From contig CM061240.1 in NCBI GenBank assembly GCA_030848705.1, forward strand, positions 22,649,001-22,713,000: 64,000 nt of DNA. The letters are read 5' to 3'. This document shows, one piece after another, positions 1 to 10,441 of this stretch; within the stretch, counting starts at the first letter, position 1; every line of letters begins with the position of its first letter. Both the position numbers and the translations under genes were made by a program. Origin of the DNA: Heracleum sosnowskyi (Eukaryota; Streptophyta; Magnoliopsida; Apiales; Apiaceae). Below the pieces are notes generated by a model. That model did no database searches. It was given only the letters and a program-made list of their open reading frames with translations, and was not told the origin of the DNA.

Positions 1-1345
1 TTCTAGGCAGAAGTTTCTGCGCGGGCGCCCAGGAATTGTACTGGAATTCTGCGCGGCCGCCCAGGAAGTCAGAATCGCCAAAAATTGCCAGAATTCGTTT
101 TTAATAAGGAAATTTTCACAAATTCGACTTCTAATCATTATGGTAATTGCTTGGGGCGGTCAGAAACTTCTAGAATCAGTTGTTAACATGGAATATGCAA
201 TTCTTATTGCATTCAAAGATGGAAATTGCCGTAATTCTATTCTAAATCAAAAACGGCAATTGCTTGGAAGAGGGACAACTTGGAGCAATAAATACACACC
301 TTGGGGGGACATAATCAACACATAACAATACATCACAACACACCAGAGATCAGATTCAATATTGGAGCACAAGATCGAGGAGCCAAGAACGAAGAACGTG
401 ACTACGAGGAGATCTAGACATAGTTTTTTCTTGTATTCTTCAATTTTGGTGTAACTTTTGGATGCTTCCAGATTTGTCCTCTAAACCTTTAACTCTTATT
501 CATATTTACATCATTGATTTCTTGTTTTTCATCATGCTTTCATCAAACCCCGTGACGATGAGAAGTTCGATCATGAACTAATCGTTGTCATGGGGTCCTA
601 GCGGATTTATTTATGGAATTTAGTAGTTGATTGCCTTATTGATACGTGTGTGATGAATTATCGATATCCTTGTATGGTTGTGCTTATTCTTCTTTGATGC
701 GTCGCGAACATCTAAGTTGTTTTGTTAATCTTCTGTGAAGCGAGAGCGGATCTTAAGATTTAGAACTTGCCATGCTAGCATAGGATTATGTATGTTTTGA
801 CATCATGATTTGTAGCGTAAATTGAGAAATATTATGCTGCCCTATGTGATCTTAATAGATAACTTGTGCTTAAACCGTTATGTTTTCAAATCTTATAGAG
901 ATATAGGGTCTAAACATAATTGGTGTCTACCCATCTTCTATCTTTTTGTGGATGTATGAGTAGTTTGGTATTCGTATACTGAGAGGTAACCTATACTTGT
1001 TTCGTGTTGTCTGATCAGATATCAAAACCATCACATATATTGATTAAAGGCATGATCTCTAAAGGAAGTATTTAATGAAGTTAGGATCCCATGTTTTATT
1101 CTCATATACATAAATCGATTTTAATCCTCTTAGTTAGTTAATTCTTAGTTTAATAATTTGTTCTCTAGTTAATTTTAGATAATCAAACCCAAATTGTTAA
1201 TTGTCTTAGCAGTGGATAAAAATCATACATTGTTGCATAGGTACATTAATTGAATTGAACACCTCATTAGATCTCTGTGGGAACGAACTTGACTTATTCG
1301 TATATTACTTGTGACCACGTGCGCTTGCGTGATTTTGTGCTAACA
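1..1345 (+). repeat. Athila-type Gypsy 5' LTR, truncated by the window edge
   Basis: This stretch aligns base for base with 37955-39300 and ends in the same ...GCTAACA, directly followed by a primer-binding site, so it is the 5' LTR of the outer element; about 250 bases of its left end lie outside the window. I count roughly eleven substitutions and one one-base indel (in a T run) against the 3' LTR, so the two LTRs are about 99% identical. The TATA-like box of the 3' LTR (TATAAATA at 38241) reads AATAAATA here, near position 287. Confidence 0.93.
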
Positions 1346-1351
1346 AGTTTT

Positions 1352-1369
1352 TGGCGCCGCTGCCGGGGA
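1352..1369 (+). other. Athila primer-binding site
   Basis: The 18-mer TGGCGCCGCTGCCGGGGA lies six bases after the 5' LTR. This is the form typical of Athila-type elements, usually assigned to tRNA-Asp; the tRNA was not checked here. Confidence 0.85.
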
Positions 1370-1479
1370 TCATCGGTGTTTTATTTTAGTTTATGTGCTT
1401 GTCATCAGTGGTCGTTAGAGTTCACTCATGACTCGGATTGTAGTTGTTTGTTCTGTGTGTTTCAGGTACTTGAACGTGT

Positions 1480-1531
1480 ATGCGAACACGTTCTCAGACT
1501 CGTAAATTGGAAGAAGAAAGATTAAAGTTAG
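1480..1531 (+). pseudogene. Athila gag, fragment 1 (N-terminus)
   Basis: The frame opens at an ATG about 110 bases after the primer-binding site and encodes a basic N-terminus (MRTRSQTRKLEEE...). It is cut after 17 codons by the Copia element that starts at 1532. The last five bases, GTTAG (1527-1531), are the target site duplicated at 13351-13355. The frame resumes at 13356 and again at 30954, so this was one gag gene now split in three pieces. Athila gag forms the virus-like particle. Confidence 0.85.
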
Positions 1532-2031
1532 TGTTAGGCCGAATTACACAAAATATAATCAAGATAAGTATATTAATAACACTCAAGAACACTGTTTATG
1601 AATCAATAACTGAATTATATAAAATAACTCTTCTCTTTGTAATGTTAAAGAATCACAAAGAGCTGTTAGGTTACAAGAATAATGTATTCAGTATTCGCAT
1701 TCGCATCCCTTTTAGGGTTAACCTATCTGTGTTTATATAATACACAGTTACATAATCAATCTCTAATTGATATTCCTATAAATTAGCTATACAAATTATA
1801 TCAATTTAGGATTGCTTATGTCTTCTGTTCCGTTTCCTTAACTGTCTCAATATATCTTGCTTCTTTCCATCTTCAAGATATATTGCTTCTAGAATCTTCA
1901 TATTAGCACCGACAGTTAATAAACTCTTCACCCCGTCAGACTTTATCAAACTCTAACTGGCTTCTATTAAACTCTGATGAGTACCTGGTACTTAAACACT
2001 GATAAACAAACGTCAGCAATTATATCTAACA
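1532..2031 (-). repeat. 3' LTR of the minus-strand Sirevirus-like element
   Basis: The 500-bp repeat is nearly identical to 12851-13350. It directly follows the polypurine tract on the minus strand, which sets the element's orientation. U3 carries the CAGAGTTT-type motif described in the findings. Confidence 0.95.
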
Positions 2032-2042
2032 ATCTCCCCCAA
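2032..2042 (-). other. Polypurine tract
   Basis: On the minus strand TTGGGGGAGAT abuts the start of the 3' LTR. This is the expected primer for plus-strand DNA synthesis. Confidence 0.85.
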
Positions 2043-2176
2043 CTTGTGCATAATAAAGATGTACAAGTTAATAGATAATTGATGATGTCAAAACATATAA
2101 CAAATGCAGTGTTTAAATATAATCAGAGTTTAACTTTAACTTAGAACATAAAACTTTAAAAACTTACAGTCAGACT

Positions 2177-3751
2177 TTACTTAATCTCTTCAATATCAGG
2201 CACTGTCCTGAGATAATCGATGAGAAGTCTTCTTTCAGCCTTTTCTAGCACATCTACCATGATTTCTTTCAGTTCCTTGAGCTCTGGATCACTTTCTCCA
2301 GTCTGGTAGATAGCTGCCCTTAGTGAATAAATACTGTTTTTCCTCATATCATTTCCTAGCTTTATTATGAAGGATTTATCTGATTCCAGATTAAATTCCA
2401 ACACTTTTATGCCAAAATCTGTTCTGAGTCTTGCACTGTTTCTTTGCATCTCAACAAGCTTTCCATTGTAATCTCTGTACCTTGGTATGTAAGAGCCAGC
2501 AGACTTTAAACCAGAAAGAATTCTAGCTTTCATCATCCTGCTTCTTAACAGTTCGGCTGCTTGATGAGTTCTTTGATTTTTAACTTTCAACAGATACAGC
2601 ACATATTCCAGTTCTTCTTTCATCTTTAAACCAATATCATCTTCACTAACTCTGTATACTCTGCCATCAGATTTGAAGTATAACAGAAAATCCTTCTTCA
2701 ACCCTCTGTGGTATATTAACTGAACTGATTCTAGAGTATCAAGATTTTCTTGAGTTACTCCAACACCAGGTTCAGCTAAAGAAGTGTGATCCATTGGACT
2801 ATTGTTCACTCTTTTTTCTCTATGAGATCCAAGCCCAGATTTATCTGTTGATTCTTTTCCCATGACTGTTCTGCTTTGGAGAAGATTTATATTTGCTGGA
2901 ATCAAAGAGTGTTGAACAGTGACTGGCTTGCCAAAAGTCCTTTGTAATTGTGAAGATAATTTTGTCTGTACAACTTGAGTAGTATCAGAGGTTGTCACAG
3001 CTTCTGATTTTTGAACAACTTGAGAAATGTCAGAGGTTGATTTGTTTATCCTTGATTCAACTTGAGCAACGTCAGAGGTTGAATAATTCTTCTTTGGTAA
3101 CTGTCCTTCTTCTACCAGTTTACCTTTTCCTTTATCAGACTCTGCAATCATAGGCCTCCTTGTATATTGTAAACTCTGTTGAGAGTTCACATTCTCTTTA
3201 ATAGAAATTCCCATTTCCTTTTTCCTAGGAGCATTAGCCTTTTTCTTGTAAGTACCAGCTTCAATATTTTTCTGGTGTTCTTCAGCAAGAAGCTTCATCT
3301 CAATGTCCATATCCTCCATTGTGGCTTCACCACCATGTTCTTCCATGAAAAGTTTAGCAGCAATCTCTTCATCAGTAGTTGGATTTGATGAAATCACTAG
3401 ACTTTTAAGTCTTGAAGAAGATTGACCACCAGAGTTTAACCTCTCAGAGTTTGTATGTCTAGCAGAGTTTGACCTAAGTCTCCCTTGCTCTTGACTAGTC
3501 TTTGACCTTCTCTCTGCTTCCTTGCTTCCACCATCATTTGCATCATCCCTGAATCTCAAGGTTGGAGTCCTTTTGCATTTGTCTTTAGGAACTCTCTCCC
3601 CCTTTTTGACATCATCAGGAATAAGCACTGATGTCAGCAACTCTAGCGAGGCAGCAATAGAATCAAGTTGAGAAGACATAACAGTCTGATTCTCTTCCAC
3701 CTTGCTTAGCCTTTGCTTTATTTCTACTTGATCTTGAATCATAGAAGACAA
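2177..3751 (-). pseudogene. Sirevirus-like ORF3, C-terminal half (coiled-coil, basic)
   Basis: This is an open frame of about 524 codons on the element's coding strand. It begins with a heptad-like helix rich in Q, E, L and K (IKQRLSKVEENQTVMSSQLDS) and continues through a basic, Ser/Thr-rich segment. A repeated element around residues 215-260 reads TSD(V/I)(A/S)QV or similar three times. The C-terminal third is charged and helical. No membrane segment or signal peptide is evident. It has no ATG at its 5' end and lies just downstream of the 641-codon frame. The sequence between them reads through a TAG and then changes frame, so the two are best read as one broken ORF3. Such genes are often called envelope-like in Sireviruses; function is unproven. 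Confidence 0.7.
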
Positions 3752-3822
3752 TCTACTTCTTTATTACTCAATCCAATGACTGCTTTGTGAGTCTCATCAA
3801 AGCGATCGTGCAATGATTTGAC

Positions 3823-5748
3823 CTATAAAATAGTGGCTTTGAAATGTGTCAGCAGCTCAGGATTTGAAATCTCCTTTGCAGATCGAGCAACAAAATCAGC
3901 AGTCCTTTGCTTTGAGAAAATACAATCTGCTCCTGACCAGTTAGCATAATACATTTCCCTGAAATGATCTTCAGTGGCAGCTATATTTTCCTTGACATGC
4001 TCAGCTGTAGGATCCCTTAGAAAAGGTATGGATTCATCAGAGTTTGAAACTTCAGCATTGATGTTAGAGTTGGCATGAAAAGAATGTTCAGAATTTGGAG
4101 CTTCATTTTCTTCAGCAACATTTTCTGCAGTAGCCTCAGTGTTTGGCTGTGCAGCTTCAGGATTCTCAGAGTTTGGATTGATAAGAACCTCTGCTTCTAC
4201 AGGAACAAACTTTTCAACAACTTCAATATGCTCATAGTTTGCAGTGGCAAAAACCTCTATTTCTTCAGGAACAGACTTAACTATTTCCTCTGCTATAGCT
4301 TCATTTACTTTCTCTACAGGAGCTTCAAGAACCTGATCAACCTCTTCACCCATTTCAGGAACTTGATTATTGACAGAGAGAACCTTTGTATGAGTTGCAA
4401 GTGACTCATCTATTACTAGAGTGGGTTGATCAGCTGCCACATCCTCAGTATCACAAACACTGATACTAGGATGTGCTTCAATTTCATCTTCAATATCCAT
4501 CTCCAATATAGGTTCAAGAAAATCATCAGGAAAAGCAGCATTATCATCAGTGTTTGCTCTGGATTCTTCAGGCACAGTAGCATTGGCAGAATGATTTTCA
4601 ATCACAACCTCAGGAGCTTCAACATTTGTAGCATCAATATTGTCAACATTGTCAGGTTCAGAAACATCCAATTCTTCAAAAAGATAGTCAGCCACTAACT
4701 TTCTTCTTTTCTGATGTGAAGTCTCATCTGCAACAACAAAAGATGGCCTATTTGCCCTTCTTTTCTTCCTTGAAGGTCCAACAGAGGTTGACACCCCAAC
4801 ATCAGCAGATGTTTTAGAAATCCTAGCTGGCTTAGAACCCATATGTTTAGTCCTACCACTAGATTTTGGTTGAGTTGGAATAACAGTATTTAGAGGTTCA
4901 GGCTGTGGTTCATATTGTGTTTGTGGTTGAGGTTCAGATTGTGTTTGTGTAGAATCGATCAAAAACTGTTGAATCAACTCAGGTAATAGGAAATCACCTA
5001 CATTACCTTTCTTGACATCCTTGTTAATAAGATCAGAGAATACTCTTTTGTGCAGTTTAAAACAAGGAATAATATCATTATCATTAATATCTACCCCAGT
5101 AACACAAACAGAGAATAAAATCTGACAAAAACGAGCAAAGTAAACTACCCTCCTGTTTTCAGTCATTTTCTCACCCAAATTAGTCAAAACTAATCTTGCA
5201 AAATCAAAGTGAGTACCATAAAGTAAAGAGTACCCGATTTGCAGACTATCAGTTGGTATAGCATCCCAGTTGGTACACTTCTTTCCGAATGTTCTGGTAA
5301 TGCAATCGAAGAAAAAACTCCATTCCTTTCTCAAGAACGGTCGCTTTAATTGACCAATCTTTGCTAAAGACCCAGTGTATCCAATGGCTTGCATCATTCT
5401 TTGAAGATCAGTATCACCAACAGCAATGGTGTACGCGTCAGACTCTGCAAATCCCATTGCTTCACGAACAGTTCCTGGAGTAATAACATACTCTGTCTCT
5501 TGAAACTCAAATACAATCGATGGCATTCTAGAATCACCACCATCATCATATACACCAGTCTCCCAGAAAGCTTTGATCTGAGATCCATAAAGCTTTCCAG
5601 GCTCCACCAAAGCACGCCAAATTTCCGATTGAGCAAGGAAATTCTGCAGTAAATGAAACGCCTCCGGTGCGTTCTCATTGTTAAGAGGTGCTGCATAGTT
5701 ATTTGGAACAAAATCTAATCCAACAGAGTTAAACATAGAGGTTGCCAT
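3823..5748 (-). pseudogene. Sirevirus-like ORF3, N-terminal half
   Basis: I chose the ATG at 5746-5748 (MATSMFNSVG); the 33 upstream in-frame codons look like leader sequence. Residues 1 to about 240 form a globular domain with the block KEWSFFFDCI...TNWDAIP...QIGYSLL. The plus-strand element has the matching block KAWNFFFHTL...TNMHGIP...KIGFAIA. After it come a Q/P/E-rich linker, basic clusters (SRKKRRANRP and HQKRRK) that resemble nuclear signals, and a long acidic, repetitive tail rich in E, V and N. The frame ends at a TAG at 3823-3825, and the continuation is in the following frame. No transmembrane helix is seen after the chosen start. Classical name: envelope-like ORF; the role is unknown. 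Confidence 0.75.
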
Positions 5749-5848
5749 TAGAAAGTGTTTGAGAAAGATTATGCAGAAAAGTGTTTGTAGAATTGTGTGA
5801 GTGAAAAGTATGTGTGAAAATGATAAGTGAGTAAAAGATTGAACCATT

Positions 5849-7095
5849 ATGTGTATAATGAATCAGATAGAAAATTCAAAAAATTAAAACTCAAGAGTTT
5901 TGATCATTAATACACACAACTGGCTTACTCGATTTATGTGTGAGTGGAACACATGGCACACATGCAAAAACTGACAGCAAATAATTGACAGTTTCCAATG
6001 CGCATGCGCAGTAAAAACAGCAATTATTACTGCCTTTTACACTTTTCTAGGGAATTAACCTCTCTCCTCAGTTTAATACATTCTCAAACAACTGTCCAAT
6101 CATACTCTTTTTAAATTTTCAAAACAAATGTCTTTTTCTCAAAATCATAATATGTCTGAAACAAACAAAATTTATTTTAATCATCAAAGATTAAAATTAA
6201 ATTACCTCGACGTAGAATACACAACTCATCAGCTTTTACCAATCCTCCTCCTTTATAAATAAACTCTTTTCACAAACTGTACAGGTGTGAGTATTTGTGT
6301 GTGAATTAGCAGAGTTTACTGAATATGAATATTTAGACCATCTCAAAGTGCATAAAATCCACAAACTAAAGCAGTAAAAACTGGTTACCCAAACTCTCAT
6401 TTAAAAGAAAAACTGATTTTTATATCTAAAATATGTATTCTGATATCCTTTCATTTGGATATATCTTTTATTTTCACCCCCTTTATAATTTTTTTTTTTT
6501 TAATTTTATTTTTCCAGTAATCAGTGGTTAGCACTAGTCACCAAAAATCAAAGATTTTAGCCCTTATTTCATACAATAAGTTCCTGGATCTTCCTAGGCA
6601 TAACATGATCTCAAAGGAATTTGTGCACTTGTTGGCATCTTTTGATTTGAGGGTGAAATATTTGCAATTAATTATCAGAGTTTAGACTTTTCATCAGTTA
6701 ATACAATTAATTTATGAGAGAAAGTGCAAACAGCTAATACAGACTCAGTGTATAGGATCAATAAACTAAGAGATGCTATAAATATAGAGACAGTATCTTG
6801 CTGTGTAAAATTTCTGCACAATTTGTAATCAGAATCTATAATACTTAGAAGGATTCATGATTACTCACTGAAAATCATGCTTCATACAGCTTTCTTCATC
6901 GGTCAATATGTTTCAGACAATATCACAATCAGAGTATAACATCAGAGTTTAACCGACAGAGTATGACTGACACTTTATGACTAACAGAGTTTACTTATCA
7001 GAGTTTAACATATTGGTACAAATAGCAGTTAACACATGCAAAGAACCATGAGCATAAAATCAAACAAGTATAGAGTTTGAATCTAACCAGTATCT
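5849..7095 (-). other. Pol-ORF3 spacer with repeated CAGAGTTT motif
   Basis: There is no supportable coding frame in this AT-rich 1.2-kb stretch. It contains a T-run near 6488 and a cluster of TCAGAGTTT-like 9-mers (about 6305, 6687 and 6920-7010, plus-strand reading). Confidence 0.7.
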
Positions 7096-8043
7096 CTAGT
7101 CAAAACCAGAGATCATTCCTAGTTCATTTACCAGTCTTGTAAAGGTAGCTTCACTCAAAGGTTTGGTGAAGATATCTGCAAGCTGTTGGTCTGTAGATAC
7201 AAAATGAAGCTCAATATCTCCTTCTTCCACATGTTCCCTGATAAAATGATACCTTATGCTGATGTGCTTGGTCATGGAGTGCTGTACTGGATTACCTGTC
7301 ATAGCAATAGCACTTTGATTATCACAGTAAATAGGTATTTTAGAGTACCTTAATCCATAGTCCAGCAATTGATTTTTCATCCATAAAATCTGTGCACAAC
7401 AGCTACCAGCAGCAATATACTCTGCTTCTGCTGTGGATGTGGAAATTGATTTCTGTTTCTTGCTGTACCAAGAAACTAATCTGTCACCTAGAAATTGACA
7501 GCTTCCACTTGTGCTTTTTCTGTCTATCTTACAGCCTGCAAAGTCTGCATCAGAGTAACCAATTAAGTTAAACTCTGATTCTCTAGGATACCACAAACCA
7601 AGAGTTATGGTTCCTTTGAGATATTTGAAAATCCTCTTCACAGCTGTTAGATGTGGCTCTCCGGGGTCTGCTTGAAATATTGCACAAAGACATGTTGCAT
7701 ACATGATATCAGGTCTACTTGCAGTGAGATAAAGAAGAGACCCTATCATTCCTCTATAGTTTGTCATATCTACTGAGGCTCCTTTGTCTTTGTCTAGCTT
7801 TGTTGCAGTAGCCATGGGAGTTGTAGCAGATGACATATCAAGCATACCAAATTTCTTGAGAAGATTTCTGGTATATTTTGCTTGATTGATAAAAATCCCA
7901 TCATCTGTTTGATTTACTTGCAAGCCTAGAAAATAACTAAGCTCTCCCATCATGCTCATTTGATACCTTGATTGCATAAGCTTGGCAAATTTCTTACAGA
8001 GTTTGTCATTAGTAGATCCAATAATTATGTCATCCACATAGAT
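7096..8043 (-). pseudogene. Copia reverse transcriptase (C-terminal part) and RNase H
   Basis: The 313-codon frame continues pol after an in-frame TAA at 8044-8046. It opens with the catalytic YVDD region (read as MDDIIIGSTNDK), then the conserved RT thumb (MSMMGELSYFLGLQV), TASRPDIMYAT, and Copia RNase H with YSDADFAGCKIDRKSTSG, TSTAEAEYIAA and the DNQSAI helix. It ends with a TAG at the position where Copia pol normally ends (about HFVSTDQQLADIFTKPL plus 25 residues). Catalytic residues are kept; the upstream stop separates them from the RT fingers. Confidence 0.93.
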
Positions 8044-10428
8044 TTAAACTAACAGCAAGTCATCACCATGATTAAAATAGAACAAGGTTTTGTCAATTGT
8101 ACCTCTAGTGAACCCACTTTCTAAAAGAAATTGAGCCAGAGTTTCATACCATGCTCTAGGTGCCTGCTTTAGTCCATATAATGCCTTATCAAGCCTGTAG
8201 ACATAATCTGGATGTTTGGGATCTATAAACCCTGGAGGTTGTTCAACAAACACTTCTTCTTCAAGTTTCCCATTCAGAAAAGCACTTTTTACATCCATCT
8301 GAAAGACTTTAAACTTCTTGTGAGCAGCATAGGCCAGAAATATCCTTATTGCTTCCAATCTTGCAACTGGAGCAAAGGTTTCATCATAGTCAATTCCTTC
8401 CTGCTGTGAATAGCCTTTAGCCACAAGTCTAGCCTTATTCCTTGTAATCACTCCATCACTGTCTGTTTTGTTTCTGAAAACCCACTTTGTACCAACAATA
8501 GATCTGTTCTTTGGTCTTGGTACAAGTGTCCATACTTCATTCCTCTCAAATTCATTTAACTCCTCTTGCATTGCTGTTATCCAATTAGCATCTTGAAGAG
8601 CTTCTTCCACTTTCTTGGGCTCTGTTTGAGATAAGAATGCATGAAACAGACATTCATTATTTGTAGCACTTCTAGTTCTTACACTAGCTTCTGGATCTCC
8701 AATTATCAAGTCAGGTGTATGAGATTGTGTCCACCTTCTTGCTGTAGGTAATTGGCTTCTATTATCATTATTAGATCCTTCCCCTTGATCCATGCTCTCC
8801 TGATGTTCTTCTTGATCATTTGCATTCTCTGAGGCTCCCCCTGAATTGGACTGTTCAGTATTTGAACTTTCAGAGTTTGGCTCAGAGTTTCTGTTTGATT
8901 CTTCATTTGACTCTCTTTCAGAATTTGAGTCATCACTTTGAGAAGTTTCTTCACGCTCCCCCTCAACTGGTTCTCTATTTTGTTCTATCAACGAAAATTC
9001 TTCAGTGTTTACCAGTAGAGGATCAGAGTATGCTTCGTCAGAGTTTATTGGATTTACTTCATCAGAGTTTACATCATCAGAGTTTAAATCTTCATTTTCA
9101 AAGCGAAGTTGATCATGATTTTCTTCATCTTCTATTCCAGTTACTTTCTTGTCATCAAATGACACATGTATAGATTCCATGATCACTTTAGTTCTCAGAT
9201 TGTAGACTCTGAAAGCTTTAGTTGATAGTGGGTATCCAACAAAAATCCCTTCATCAGCTTTTAAGTCAAACTTGGTCAATTGTTCAGGATGAGTTTTCAA
9301 CACAAAGCACTTGCATCCAAAAATATGAAAATACTTCAAATTTGGCTTCTTATTTTTCACCATCTCATATGGTGTTTTCCCATGCTTGTTGATCAGTGTT
9401 GAATTTTGAGTAAAACAGGCAGTTTGAACAGCTTCTGCCCAAAAATAAGTTGGCAATTTTGCTTCATCAAGCATTGTTCTGGCAGCTTCGATTAGAGTTC
9501 TGTTCTTTCTTTCAACTACACCATTTTGCTGTGGAGTTCCTGGTGCAGAAAATTCTTGCTTTACTCCTCTTTCTTTACAGAAAGCTTCCATTTCTGAATT
9601 TCTGAATTCAGTACCATTATCACTCCTTAGAATTTTTACCTTGTACTGTGATCCTTTGTCCAATTGCTTCACATGATCCATCAAAGTTAAGGCAGTTTCA
9701 TCCTTCTTTGCTAAGAAGTACACCCAGGTGTATCTGTTGTACTCATCAACAATTACCAAAGCATATTTCTTTCTGCCCATTGACATTACATTCACTGGAC
9801 CAAAGAGATCAACATGTAAAAGATGATAAGGTTCCACAACTGAAGATTCAGATTTACTTTTGAATGATGACTTCCTTTGCTTGGCCTTCTGACAAGAATC
9901 ACACAGGCCATCTAAGCTGAGTATTGACTTAGGAAGTCCCCTTACAAGATCTTTTCGAATTAGCTCATTGATGTTGTTCAAGTTTAGATGATAGAGTTTC
10001 TTATGCCAATTCCAACTCTCTTCAGTTGACATTCTTGCAGATAGACACACAGTTTTTCCTTCAGAGTTTGTTACCAAACTTGCTTCATAGATGTTATTGT
10101 GCCTGTGTCCAACTAGAACAACTTTCCCTGTAGATTTGCTGATCACTTCACAATGTTCAGAATGAAAATCTACATGGTATCCTCTGTCACAGATTTGACT
10201 CACAGACAGCAGATTATGCTTGAGTCCTGAGACTAGAGCTACATTTGTTATGATGACACTGCCAAGATTATTATTGCCATATCCCAGAGTGTGTCCTATG
10301 TTGCCATCTCCATAGGAAACTTTTGGGCCAGCCTTCTCCTCATAGTCTGATAGCAGGGCTTTATTTCCAGTCATATGTCCTGAGCAACCACTGTCCAAGA
10401 TAAGAGTGCTCTCTTTTATGCCCTGCAA
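8044..10428 (-). pseudogene. Copia protease-integrase-reverse transcriptase (N-terminal part)
   Basis: This 794-codon frame holds protease (LDSGCSGHMTG near residue 12), GAG-pre-integrase (WHKKLYHLN..., CDSCQKAK), integrase with D (HVDLFGPV), D (RSDNGTEF) and E (QQNGVVERKN), then a long acidic NSDE-rich hinge. The RT fingers follow (WVFRNKTDSDG, KARLVAKGYSQQEGIDYDETFAPVARLE, QMDVKSAFLNG, LYGLKQAPRAWY). A TAA (8044-8046) replaces the residue five codons before YVDD's second Asp, probably a Gln codon changed by one transition. There is no ATG at the start; the frame opens at TTG-CAG-GGC, inside a splice-acceptor-like motif, in a different frame from gag. Confidence 0.93.
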
Positions 10429-10433
10429 TCACA
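10421..10433 (-). promoter_or_regulatory. Splice-acceptor-like motif at the gag-pol junction
   Basis: The coding strand reads TGTGATTGCAGGG eleven or so bases after the gag stop. The identical 13-mer occurs at the same junction in the plus-strand element (58115-58127). It resembles a plant 3' splice site (TTGCAG|GG). No experiment or donor site supports it here. Confidence 0.4.
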
Positions 10434-10441
10434 AACAATCA

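Noticed and set aside
140..325. 61-codon frame in the Athila LTR (also at 38094)
   Set aside because: Duplicated only because the LTR is duplicated; ends and codon use do not suggest a protein.
7060..7096. SIRE1-type stop-suppression signal between pol and ORF3
   Set aside because: Neither pol stop is followed by the CAR-YYA context described for SIRE1 (TAG-AGA here; TGA-TTT in the plus element), and a 1.3-kb spacer with stops follows.
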